Under the pieces are notes generated by a model. It did no database searches. It was not told the DNA's origin and saw only the letters and a list, made by a program, of their open reading frames with translations. Shown piece by piece: positions 11,700-21,900 of a stretch of DNA of 64,000 nt. A program made the position numbers and the translations under genes. The DNA comes from Eustoma russellianum (lineage: Eukaryota > Streptophyta > Magnoliopsida > Gentianales > Gentianaceae): positions 2,127,891-2,191,890 of the forward strand of contig AP025055.1 of assembly GCA_036186865.1 (NCBI GenBank), written 5' to 3'. Position 1 is the stretch's first letter. Every line of letters begins with the position of its first letter.

Positions 11700-13922
11700 C
11701 TACTCTTCATCGTCTTCATCGCCCCTGATATCGGCTCCATTCTTAAAAAGCTCCAGCTGGTTCTCAAGTAAGCTTCCAGCCTCAGGGTTGTAAAGTTCAT
11801 CAATTTGAGGATGACTTTTGTCCAGGTTTGGGCAGACTTCAGAGCAAGTGTCGATCGCCTAAGTCTGTCCAACGGCTATCGCTGAACCTTGTATCTTCAA
11901 GAAGTTACCAGTGAAGAACTCAGACTGCCTGAACTCAGCAATGGCAGTTTTCTTGATCTCCTCAGCCTGAAGTTCAAATTGAAGGAGGAGATCAGCTTTG
12001 CTCTTCCGTTCTGCTTCCAGTTGCTGGTTCAGTTCAGCTTTGCTATTAGATAGCTCTTGCTCGAAAGTACTAAGTTCTCTCTGATAAAACTCTAGCTCAG
12101 CCTGGGTTCTGGATGACACCAATTCAGCACTGGCTACCCTCTCCTTCAGCTCAATCACTTGGGAATTTGCAGCGGCTAGTTTAGTGTCTGAATCTTGTTT
12201 CCCTACTCGAAGTCTGGAATTTTCTTCAGTGAGAACGACCACCTCATACTTCAGGCTATTCACTTGAGCTTCCAGCTGATTCAACCTCAAATTGCTGGGC
12301 CTTGCCACCTCTGCCAACCCGTCATAGGCATTTCTGAGGTTGGCATTGATCTCAGAGAGTTGGGCAAATTTGGCACGCAACTCTTCAGCCCGTTTGAGTA
12401 TGTTATACTCTTGAACCCGGAACTGCAGAAATCAGGTTGGTTAGAGAAAACATAAGTGATCAAGCTAAAAAGGATAGAGAATACTGGGAAATCTTACCAT
12501 CGACATATTGGTTGCGAATGAATTCATGGCAGTGTCCCAGTCTAGACTGCCATAAAATTGCCAATCATGAGGTAACACTGACATCTCAGTCACTTTCCTA
12601 GCTACACTAGGATTTGCAGCAGTGTCAGCGAAAGAGAACTCCAACGTCCTCGTGCCTCGGTGGTTTCGTAGGGAAGACTCTTCCTCTGGCGCATTTACCC
12701 CAGAAGTCTCTCCCAATAACTCAGAGGAGGGACCAGCCTCATCAGAAACCCGCCTAGATGGAGGCATAAATTCCTCTTCGGCAACTGGAGAGGAAGAAAT
12801 CAAGATGGGGGCATCAATTCCCCCAATTCCACCGTCTGCTGAGCTGAAGCTGGGGCAAGGATTTGAGTTTCGGCCTGGATGGGATCATCAAGAGTTCCAA
12901 CTGAAGAGAAAAAAGGTCAAGTGATTAAATGGAGACAAATTATGTTTAAGACCAACGCAGGGCAAAAATCCTACCTGGAACTCCGGTCTCGGGAGTCATC
13001 TGCACCTCGGATGGAGCTCTGACAGAGGCCTGCCCCGAAGAGGAAGGTTGTCCGGTCCTCTTCCTCTTTTTGGGGACCAAATTCTTCAGCCTTGCAAGGG
13101 TCTCGGACACCACGACTCCTGTAGAATTCAATGAACAAATCAGTCGAAACATAGACGCAACTTCAGAACCAGTCAGAGATGTTCAAAGGGTTGCTTCGTA
13201 CCCTGAACTATTTTTAAAGCAATGGGGATGAGGGGCCAAAAATTATGTTCTGGCCACAAGTGTTCCAGGTTGGCAACCTTCACAATCGACCTATCCACTT
13301 TTTTCCAATCCACGGCCAAGGGCAAGTGTAACAATTGGGAGGCTTCATTGCAAGATTGCTCGCTTGGCCTCCTGTTATTTGTGTTGCCAGATTTCCAAAG
13401 GGTTCCTTCGGGTAATCCTACAGCCTTAACAAAAAAGAAACGTCCCATCCAATGTTCGGTAGAAGAGGGAAGGTTTATGACATGAAGGTTTTCACTATTT
13501 TGATGCCTCCTGCCAAAATAGTACCAACTATCCTTCTGCTCGCACACAAATATTCCCCTAAAGACCGCAAGTGAAAAGGCTTTCTCAGCAGCTCTTAAGT
13601 AAAGCATGTAACTGAGGATAACCTTAAGGCCGTTAGGCGTTATTTGGGGAATCCTAAGTCTGTAAGAGTATAAGATTTGGAATAAAGGAGTTGGAATAGG
13701 AAGATTGAAACCGGACTTAAAGTATTCCTCATAAACTGCCTCATACCCTACTGGGGGGTCATAAGCAGTCTGATGTGGCAGGGGAAGAATGGGGGCAAAG
13801 GTGCTCCTATCAACGTTATAATATTGACATAATTCAGGGAGGTCGGTGGCTTCCAAGATGCACATTGAGTTCTGCACCGTTGGAGATGGTGCACCTTCGT
13901 CAATAGACGTTGAGGGCACCAT
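11700..13922 (-). pseudogene. Antisense spliced ORF of the gypsy-type element (PF04195-like domain plus coiled coil)
   Basis: This minus-strand gene lies inside the element, opposite to gag. Exons I can support are 13922-13202, 13118-12975, roughly 12920-12498 and 12422-11700, all with GT-AG borders. Exon 1 resembles the 'putative gypsy type transposon' domain (PF04195), with YFKSGFNLPIPTPLFQILYS and YFGRR. Exon 2 is rich in lysine and serine, with a PKKRKR nuclear-localisation-like run. The last exon is a long glutamate/lysine coiled coil ending in an acidic tail (GDEDDEE). Two breaks are visible: an apparent frame change near 12830, and an in-frame TAG at 11859-11861, after which the frame continues about 52 codons to the next stop. 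The first ATG is at 13922. The function of such antisense ORFs is unknown. Confidence 0.65.
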
Positions 13923-14398
13923 GGATTCTGGGGTAACCAAAGAAGAAAAGAAATAACGGAAGCCATGGAAGAAAAATAGAAGAAGAAAATCTTACAGAGA
14001 GATTGAAGGGCTGAACTGAAAGAAAGCACCGTGACAAGAGTGTAAGCTTCGAAGACGAAAAAGATGAGCAGAAATACAGAATGAGCAATACGCAGAATAG
14101 AAGAAGAAGAAAAGAAAGAATTAGGGCTATTGCCCCTATTTATAAGAAGGAAAGACAAAAGTTGCAACTTTTCATTTGAAATTCGAAAAGGCGACGGTTC
14201 AAGTATTTTCCCCCTCAGGTACTGAAACCGCCGAAAAGATAATGATGAGGCGTTGGAATTGACGCTTACATTAAAAGCGAGAATTACGGCGCAGTTAAAA
14301 GGATAACTGCTCAATTAATGGAGACACGTCACAGACTTATTAGAATAGATTTGTCTGCCCTCACAGGTCAGCTCGGCCACACAAAATCTGGGGGCAAA

Positions 14399-15211
14399 TG
14401 ATAAACCAGAATTAATCGTCTGTTAGTCAACAACAGTCAACGGTACAACTCCTACAGTTCAACACCCAAGCACCGCTGTTCAGCCTTGACTACACTTCGG
14501 CTGTGCCCCATAACATCCTTTTTTACTATCGAAGAATAGGCCAAGGATTGCACTTCGGCACCTAACTTCAACCTCAGCTTCAGCTTAAGTGCTACACTCC
14601 AGATCACTTCGGCCAGATTCAATATTGCACTTCGGCAAAGCCTGGTTTTGCACTTCGGCAAAGGGGTCAAGCACATCATCACATCGTAGAACCATCAGGC
14701 AGAAGTGCAGTTCAAAGAAAGAGTACATGTCTCGCTATTCAGCCTGTACACGCCAAAGTCACTTCAACCGACCTACTAGTCACATCAGCCGGCCTACTAG
14801 TCACATCAGCAGACCTACTGCGTTATAGGTCTTCTGCCCTAAGCAAACATCTTATCCGCTATCAGAAGCCAAAGACACGGGAAAAACTAATAAAAACAAG
14901 CTCATGCAGACCAGAAAGGGGATCCAATCCGAAAACCATTCTTCATATTGCTTGGAGCTAATATACTGAATCTTCTCCTCAGCCAATGACTGTGAGAATT
15001 TTCTAACTCCATAAAACTACATTCTCAGTGAGAAATGACCCAAACTGACTTGAGCGTCGGAGGGTTTTACCCGGGGTCATCCCCCCGGAACCTCTGATCT
15101 TTGCTTCCTCGTGCATGACTTCCAGGAAGCTATTCCAGCTACAATCTTCCAAACAACTGACGACGTTCATTTGAGGTCATCTTGATCCTTGGTGAAGATC
15201 CGGCTTCATCA
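14399..15211 (+). repeat. 3' LTR of the gypsy-type element
   Basis: This 813-bp LTR is 22 bp longer than its partner. The cause is a local duplication of a CACATCAGCCGGCCTACTAGT-type segment around 14760-14815. Confidence 0.88.
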
Positions 15212-15216
15212 TTAAT

Positions 15217-15742
15217 CCCTTCTAAAGAACAAAATAACGTTGTTTTGTTTTACAAACACACGCCACACCTATAATGTGTGTTAGGACATCCCTCTGGCTA
15301 GAACCGATTCCTAATACAAAATCAGCGTGCAATTTAAATTTGGAAATTAAATATGGTTTTTATTTATAGTCCTTCCCTCCTACAATATTTTGCTTTGCTA
15401 TTTTGACACATTAGTGCTTCTATTTTAAGTGTGTTTGGATTTAAAACACCAGTAAATCTTGCATGATTTGTTGGCTTTTTATTTTCTCCCTCTCTCATTA
15501 GTACAAGATTGTCATATTAGTAGTTATTCATTCATCACTGTCACACGTTAATTATGATGTATCCTATTAGTCTATAAATGTTTAGTAATTACTTGTTGAG
15601 TACTATAAAATTTATCAAGTTACTTGGACGGTCAATGAGGTTTAACTTAGTTGACTAGAATTAACAATCTAAGATCAAAGCTCTTGGTTCAAATTTTCAT
15701 ACGTGCATCTTTCTCGACTTTATAATAAAAATGTATTGAAAA
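15217..15742. other. AT-rich intergenic stretch
   Basis: No gene is seen. A weak tRNA-like pair of motifs (TTAACTTAGTTGACTAG and GGTTCAAATTTTC) around 15643-15700 could be an old SINE head, but no tail or flanking duplication supports it. The last 8 bp (15735-15742) form the left TSD of the next element. Confidence 0.4.
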
Positions 15743-16019
15743 TAGGGCTGTAAATGAACCAAGCCATTCAGTTGTTCGGCTTGTTTATTCGAGTTCGAGC
15801 CGAGCTCGGATAAAAGGTTAATAAGCAGAATTTGAACACCTTTTTTCTGTTCGAACTCGGTAAGTGGCACCGTTCGTTTAAGGTGTTCGACTCGTTAATG
15901 TTGTTCATGAGTTAAACAAACCAAGCTTGAACAACTAAATATGCAGCTCGTTCGCTAAGTTAAATGAACCGAACTTGAACAACGCAATGTTTGGCTCGTT
16001 CGGCTCGTTGACAGCCCTA
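15743..16019. mobile_element. hAT-type MITE (277 bp, TSD ATTGAAAA)
   Basis: The element begins TAGGGCTGT and ends ACAGCCCTA, a terminal inverted repeat. It is flanked by a perfect 8-bp duplication, ATTGAAAA at 15735-15742 and 16020-16027. An 8-bp TSD with TAGGG-type ends indicates the hAT superfamily. It has no coding capacity. The interior repeats TTCGAGCCGAGC-like motifs. Confidence 0.85.
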
Positions 16020-16232
16020 ATTGAAAACAAGGAAACTATACCTAAGATTAGACACTATCTACGCTTTAGGTTGACTTTCCACTTGGTTGCGTATGTTATA
16101 ACGTTGTTTTACATTACATGTACATATACACGTGATGTGTATTTTAATATCGAAAGTCTTTTCTTTCTATTTCTTGAATTTCCTCACTAACACACTAGCA
16201 TCGCATATCTCTATTATTATGGCATTTATGCA

Positions 16233-16374
16233 GGTACATATAGAGCCCAGGGTCTCACTAGAAGCAGACTCTATATCCCTTGGGATAGAGGTATTGTCTG
16301 CCTACCACTTACCCTTCCCAGACCCTAACGATAGCTTTACTGTCGTTGGAATATACTGGGTCTGGATGATGATG
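16233..16374 (+). repeat. SINE/RTE-type 3' end
   Basis: The sequence contains the familiar run from 'GAGGTATTGTCTGCC' through 'CCTTCCCAGACC' to 'ATACTGGGTCTGG', followed by a GATGATGATG tail. This is the shared 3' module of plant SINE/RTE elements. A second, more diverged copy is at 55575. Confidence 0.6.
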
Positions 16375-16694
16375 TAATAAGCTATAAATAACTCTCATTT
16401 TTTCTCTAAATTTGCCTCAAGGCAAAATCCGCATATCCGTACAGAAGTTTCTTACAAACAGGTTATAATTATTAGATTCCCTATATGCTACCATAAACAT
16501 AAATCTCTAAGTCAATAGAGTTATGTTGTTGTAATTATCATGACAAAGCCTTAATCGTATGACAAAAATATCACCCCAACGAAGAAACACGGCAAAAAAA
16601 TTCACCCCTACGAAGAAAATATGTCAATCTAAAAAAGAAGACTATTAAAATTTAAACTATGGTCTGGGGACATTTCATAATATTTTTGCGGTTC

Positions 16695-16878
16695 AGATAT
16701 GATGAGACAAAAAACGAGGTAAAATATGAGGCTTCTAATCAAACGTCGTTATGCGTATAAAAACAGTTATTATTAAAAAAGTACAGCACCTCCTTCCTTA
16801 AAAAACTGCTTTTGTACACGTAACAACGCATGATTAGATGCCTCATATTTTGATTCATTTTTAGTCTAATCAGATATC
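16695..16878. repeat. Foldback (MITE-like) inverted repeat upstream of ferredoxin
   Basis: Arms around 16715-16768 and 16802-16857 are about 80% complementary over more than 50 bp, pairing AAAATATGAGGCTTCTAATC with GATTAGATGCCTCATATTTT. The similarity extends outward to CAGATAT near each end. It lies 155-340 bp before the ferredoxin start codon. The only good TATA-like string nearby (GTATAAAAAC, about 16755) lies within it. Confidence 0.65.
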
Positions 16879-17032
16879 AACCAATATTCTTGTGATGCAT
16901 TGTGACAAACGAGATAAAATGAACCACAAATTGGTTGGACGTAGAGGATATAGTAGCTTACCATCTCCACAAACCTCACATCCATTTTTGCACACCTTAC
17001 CCAACCACTTCTCAGCACCACACTCATTCCCA

Positions 17033-17470
17033 ATGGCCTCCACTCTCTCAACCAGCACCACCACCACCACCACCCTCCACCTCCGCACACTTCCCACCGC
17101 CAACCACCAATCTCTTCTCGGATTCTTCAAGCCCATTACCACCAGCACCACCATCCGTGGAGGAAAACTAACATGTAAGGCCTACAAAGTGACGCTAATT
17201 ACACCTGATGGGCCTATAGAATTCGAGTGCCCAGAAGACAAATACGTTCTTGATGAAGCAGAAGAACAGGGTCATGAGCTTCCTTACTCTTGCCGTGCCG
17301 GAGCTTGCTCTTCTTGCGCAGGTAAGGTGGTCTCCGGCACCGTTGATCAGTCGGACGGTAGCTTCCTTGATGATTCTCAGGTGGGGGAAGGTTGGGTTCT
17401 TACCTGTATTGCTTATCCTAAATCAGATATTGTGATTGAGACCCACAAAGAAGCTGAGCTCACTGAATGA
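17033..17470 (+). CDS. FD: Chloroplast [2Fe-2S] ferredoxin, leaf type
   Basis: Plant-type ferredoxin carries electrons from photosystem I to FNR and other stromal acceptors. The 145-residue precursor starts with a Ser/Thr-rich transit peptide of about 48 residues. The mature domain follows (AYKVTLITPDGPIEFECPED). The four iron-sulfur ligands are visible: SCRAGACSSCAG gives three cysteines spaced C-x4-C-x2-C, and the fourth is in VLTC. The tail IETHKEAELTE and the SSCAGKV form favour the leaf over the root type. I chose the ATG at 17033 because an upstream extension of the frame lacks a transit-peptide-like composition. The gene has no intron, as is usual for this family. Sequence downstream includes AATAAA at 17680-17685, a plausible poly(A) signal. 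Confidence 0.95.
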   Translation: MASTLSTSTTTTTTLHLRTLPTANHQSLLGFFKPITTSTTIRGGKLTCKAYKVTLITPDGPIEFECPEDKYVLDEAEEQGHELPYSCRAGACSSCAGKVVSGTVDQSDGSFLDDSQVGEGWVLTCIAYPKSDIVIETHKEAELTE

Positions 17471-17978
17471 TTTTTTTTTTTCCTGTTTTCTGAATTCAGT
17501 CTTTTTATTCAGCATACACACCCCTCTGCAATTGAAATTGAACAAGGGAAAGCTATTTCCTTTCCAATCTTTGTGGAAGATTTATTTTGAGGTGTGAAAT
17601 TTAATGTTACTTTAATCCTTTTCCTATAATTACTGTAATGTTTTGTGGCCTTTTTTTTTCTTTATGGAATGTTCGATTTAATAAACTTTTTTCACGTAAC
17701 CATGTGTGAGAATAAATAAAGAAAATATATGTCCTAGTGAAATTTGAGTATGGAGAAAATCTTTCGGAATTAAACGCAAAACCGTTGTTTTACTTTGTTA
17801 TCCAAAAATCCGGTAACTGTTAATGGGAAAAATTCGTTACCTAGTAACATAGTTTCAAAACCCTCCGGCACTAAACGACTTCAATTGGAAGTTTTCCAAG
17901 GATTTGAAGAACACATGTACAAAACAAAATATCAAGGAAAACTGAAATTCCTACTTAAATTTTATTAAACGTTAAAGA

Positions 17979-18335
17979 GCAGACCTTAGATCAACTGGTA
18001 AGGTTGTTGGCTTGTGATTTTGAGGTTACAGGTCGAGCCATAGAAACAGCTTTTTATACAAAGTGTAGAGTAAGGCTACATGAACAACTAATAAGGTTGT
18101 TGTTTTATGACCTTAAAGGTCACGAGTTCGAGCCGCAGAAACAGTCTATTGCATAAATTGTAGGGTAAGATTAGTTCGAGCCGCAGAAACAGCCTCTTAC
18201 ACAAAATGTAGACAAAATGTAGAGTAAGAGTAGTTCGAGCCACAAAAACAGCTTCTTACATAAAGTGTAGAGTAAGACTGCATACATCAGATCGTAAAGC
18301 AATCCGGCCCTTCCCTAGAGTGCGCAAACGCGTAA
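17979..18335 (+). repeat. tRNA-derived SINE with internally duplicated body
   Basis: A pol III-like head (TTAGATCAACTGGTAAGG, then GAGGTTACAGGTCGAGCC) is followed by three to four tandem partial copies of a unit containing GAGCCGCAGAAACAGC and TGTAGAGTAAG. It ends with the common SINE 3' block AATCCGGCCCTTCCC. No TSD was identified. Confidence 0.6.
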
Positions 18336-18969
18336 ACTTGATACACCGGTAACGCTCTTTAAACGGCAAAACACAGCTTCTCAATTAATTGTGACGTTAT
18401 GTATGGGTTCTCTGTAGAGACTCGTCCACATGCATAGTATAATGGTGTTATATCAAATGTCACAAAGACTCGCCAGGTAAGAGAATCAGAACTCTCAAAT
18501 GTCGAATCTGCAAATATCCATACATATAAAATAGGAAGCTCTCAAGCAAAAAAATTTCATTCCTCATTAGTGTTTCAAACACAAATTCCTTGTCAAAGGA
18601 CATGGTAATGGCATAACAGAATCACTGGAGGAGGAGGTTAAGAACTAGACTACCAGACGGCTTCTATAGTAAGAAATAACTATATTACAGGTGGACCTGA
18701 TTGTATTCTAGTCCCCCAAATTGTAACAACAGCATCTGGTCCTAATCAAATGCATTTATAAGGATAAAATTAGAAGACTTTCCTCTACAGCCAGGGAAAC
18801 GCCGAAGATTTTCAGAGCATCCTCCAAATGCAGAGTTGGAATCCATCTTTAATCATCTTCAGATCCCTCTTACTGAAACATCATGAGTGCACAGATGATC
18901 TCATGCTTCGATCAAGTTGTCAAAGAATTACAGGCACATAACAAAGGCCCCCATGTTTCTTGGACAAGA
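18336..18969. other. Spacer and likely 3' UTR of the TMN gene
   Basis: No other gene or recognisable repeat is seen. The part next to 18970 should be the TMN 3' UTR, which is transcribed leftwards. Confidence 0.45.
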
Positions 18970-21900
18970 CTAATCGCACTTGATGTTTCGGTATATCCTC
19001 CTCACGAAAAGGTTGGAGCCCAGATAACCAACAGCACCTGAATTACAGATAAAGACACTATCGTTTAAGCAAACTTCCATGTACGTATGGCACCACCACC
19101 AAATTAGTATACTTAAATACATAACAAACTTCATTATGTCTATTAGAAAATAGCAAAATAAACGATAAGTTGGCCACCGAAAACAGTACATCGTAAATAA
19201 ATTTCACCTCCACATGTATCAGATGTGAGTACTAAAAACCAGAGGTCTTCAAGGCTGCTTCATAGAAACATGGAGCTGGTTATATGGGCTTCCTAACTAG
19301 TTTCCCCTATCATGGGCCACATAATTCTCCAAAATTAAGGATATTCAATTTATTCAAGAACCGGAAAATAGCCAAGTGGAAAAGGTTGATTATACTCACC
19401 ACAGAGAATTCCTATGCCGAGAGAAAACATCAGGGAGTAACCGAAGTAAAAGCTGGTCTGGAAGAATCCTGACATCTTGGTCTTCACATAGTAATAGTAT
19501 ATTGAGTATAAATACACATATACACCTGTTGAAGCAGCTGAGAAGAAAGATGTCCATTGCCAGTGATAATTCTCAGCATTAAGTAGGAAGTATGTTCCAA
19601 CAACTGTTACACAGACTGTAACAATAACAAGAATCACGAAAACGAGCAGCATAAAGCCATAGACATAGTAAACCTGTCAAAGAAACAAACCATTGATGTG
19701 AAGAAAGAAAGCACTCAAAATGCAAGACAAACTACAAAAATGAAAGTGAAGCAAATCTTGGTTAGTGGAAACACAGGCAAGTATATAATCCCAGATGCAT
19801 TTGTTTTGCACAATACATAAGATGCTTATGTATATCTAGCTGTTTATTACAGTTCCGTTTACAAACCACCACCTGATTGAATCAGACAACTTGTAAAGCT
19901 TAAAACTGTCAGAACATCTTTTTAACACAGGAAGTATGGCTACGGAGTGAAAAGGGCACAAATCATGGATGATGGTGACCTGTCATAATCCCCAACGAGT
20001 ACACTAGGAACCTAAGGATTGAACACATTACGTGGTTGAAATGGCCAAACAGGATTTAATGCACATAATTGTCACAATTTCTTAACATGTTCTTTCACAA
20101 CACTGCCAGTATATACTCAAACAAACTGTAACGGACTTAAACCGCAGACAAGCTAATCCCAAACCAATTATTCTCTGGCTCAAGTCAAGTTTCAATTCAA
20201 GCCCATCTAGTTTCAGACTGAAGCTCAAGCATGGCTGGTTAAAAATAAATGAAATGAGACACGACCATAGCTCACAGATGTATCTCATTTGCTAGACACA
20301 ATAAGAAATACAGCTTCCCTCCCAGTTAATGTATTTAGTTTCCTTTTGTGAATATCAAAATAAATTTATCCACCAACATCTAGTACTTGATCTTTTCTCT
20401 TAAATAGCGTCGATTTATTAAACCAATGACCATAAAATCAATATTCATCAAATGCTATAACTGCCGATGTAAGGATACCATCGTAAACTCTCAGATAAAT
20501 TAAAGGATTTTTACGTTTCTTAATCTTTGTTGAAAGAAATGGGCAAGAGAAAGTACACATATACGATATGTCAAACGAAAGAAGTAAACCATGTTAATGT
20601 TAGACCTTCAACTTGAAAACAAAAGCATCCCAAAAGTTGAAGACCATGAGCTCAATTTGGATTTGACCTAATTAGTATTGTACTACTGTTAGTGACTCCA
20701 AATTGTTTTGCAGCTCTCTGCTAGAAAACCCAAAGATTATAGTTACATGTAGAACATGTAAATCTTTAACAAATTAACCAAAGATATTTGGAGAATTAAT
20801 GAATTAATAGAAGCAACACGTATAAAACCCTTTGCACATATTTGCAATGTTCTGTCAAATGTGAAGCACATAAGTAGTTTTTTTTTTTTTTTTTTANNNN
20901 NNNNNNTTTTTTTTTTTTTTTTTACATAAGCTTGAGTCAACCTGCATATGCTTACTAAAGCTTGAGTCTTTTTCTCTTTTTTTGTAACATAAGCTTGAGT
21001 CAACCTGCATATGCTTACTTAATTCAGGTAGATTTTGCCACTTCACTTAATACTAATATGTGTAGAAGATACTTTGAAGTTCGGAAGAGGCAAATGTAGG
21101 ACATAAACTGACAGAGTGAAGGCATAGAACTCTCAAACAGATTTGTATCACCTTGTAATTCCAGAAAGAGCTGAAAACAAAGTACATCTCAATGAATATG
21201 CTGCCAAATGGTAGCAAACCACCCATCAGGGACATCACAGAAGGAGTCAGATACCATCTCCTTTCTGGAATTGGACGAGGGATGGTTTTCACCCGGCATG
21301 GATTGCTTGGAGCGCCGCTGCAGTTTCTGCCAATAACAGTCCCAACGAGTGCCAGAGGGAAGGATATGAAAGTCCAGATTACAAGAACTACAACCATAGT
21401 TCCAAAAGGAATAGCAGCAAGAGACCCATAAAATATTGCAATCGTGTTAAGTCCAAAGCCAATACCAAAGCACAAAAATGGGAAGAGTGTTGCTGTCAGG
21501 ATCATGGATTTGATCCAATTTTTGCCTGCAAAATGTTGTTGAAGATTACAACTCTTACAAACATAAGTGACTTAAAGATCCCAAGCTGAACTCAGGAACT
21601 AACTTGCACAGTTGTGGAAAGAAAATAAAAGAGCAAGAATCTGCAATCACATAATTATCCATATAACAAATTCCATAAAAGCATGTCACGCGATAAGTTC
21701 TCCAGAAATCACAAGATACATCTCTCAGAGGAAAATAAGGAGAGTTTGAAACCAAGCAAAGAGAATATGAAGCCAAAAACAAATGAAGACCGACAAGCTA
21801 AGACCAAGTGATGGTGCGATATTCAGAAAAGAACACTTACCACCATTGCGTGAGTACATCCCACCACTGACATAGCCCGAAATTATAGATGTCAAAACAT

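Larger units (their letters stand above)
8718..15211 (+). mobile_element. Non-autonomous Ty3/gypsy-type LTR element: gag remnant, no pol, antisense ORF
   Basis: A complete 6.5-kb element is bounded by two near-identical TG..CA LTRs and a perfect 5-bp TSD, TTAAT at 8713-8717 and 15212-15216. A TTGGCGCTAGAAGGAGGG-type primer site follows the left LTR, and a G-rich tract (TGGGGGCAAA) precedes the right LTR. Inside, in order, are a broken gag on the plus strand, a 63-bp tandem array and a spliced ORF on the minus strand. I see no protease, RT, RNase H or integrase. An extra antisense ORF is known from the Tat/Retand branch of gypsy elements, so this looks like a pol-less derivative of that branch. 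It would need another element's enzymes to move. Confidence 0.85.

Noticed and set aside
20743..21003. Minus-strand ORF with long lysine run
   Set aside because: Produced by a poly-T tract and a gap of unknown bases inside a TMN intron.
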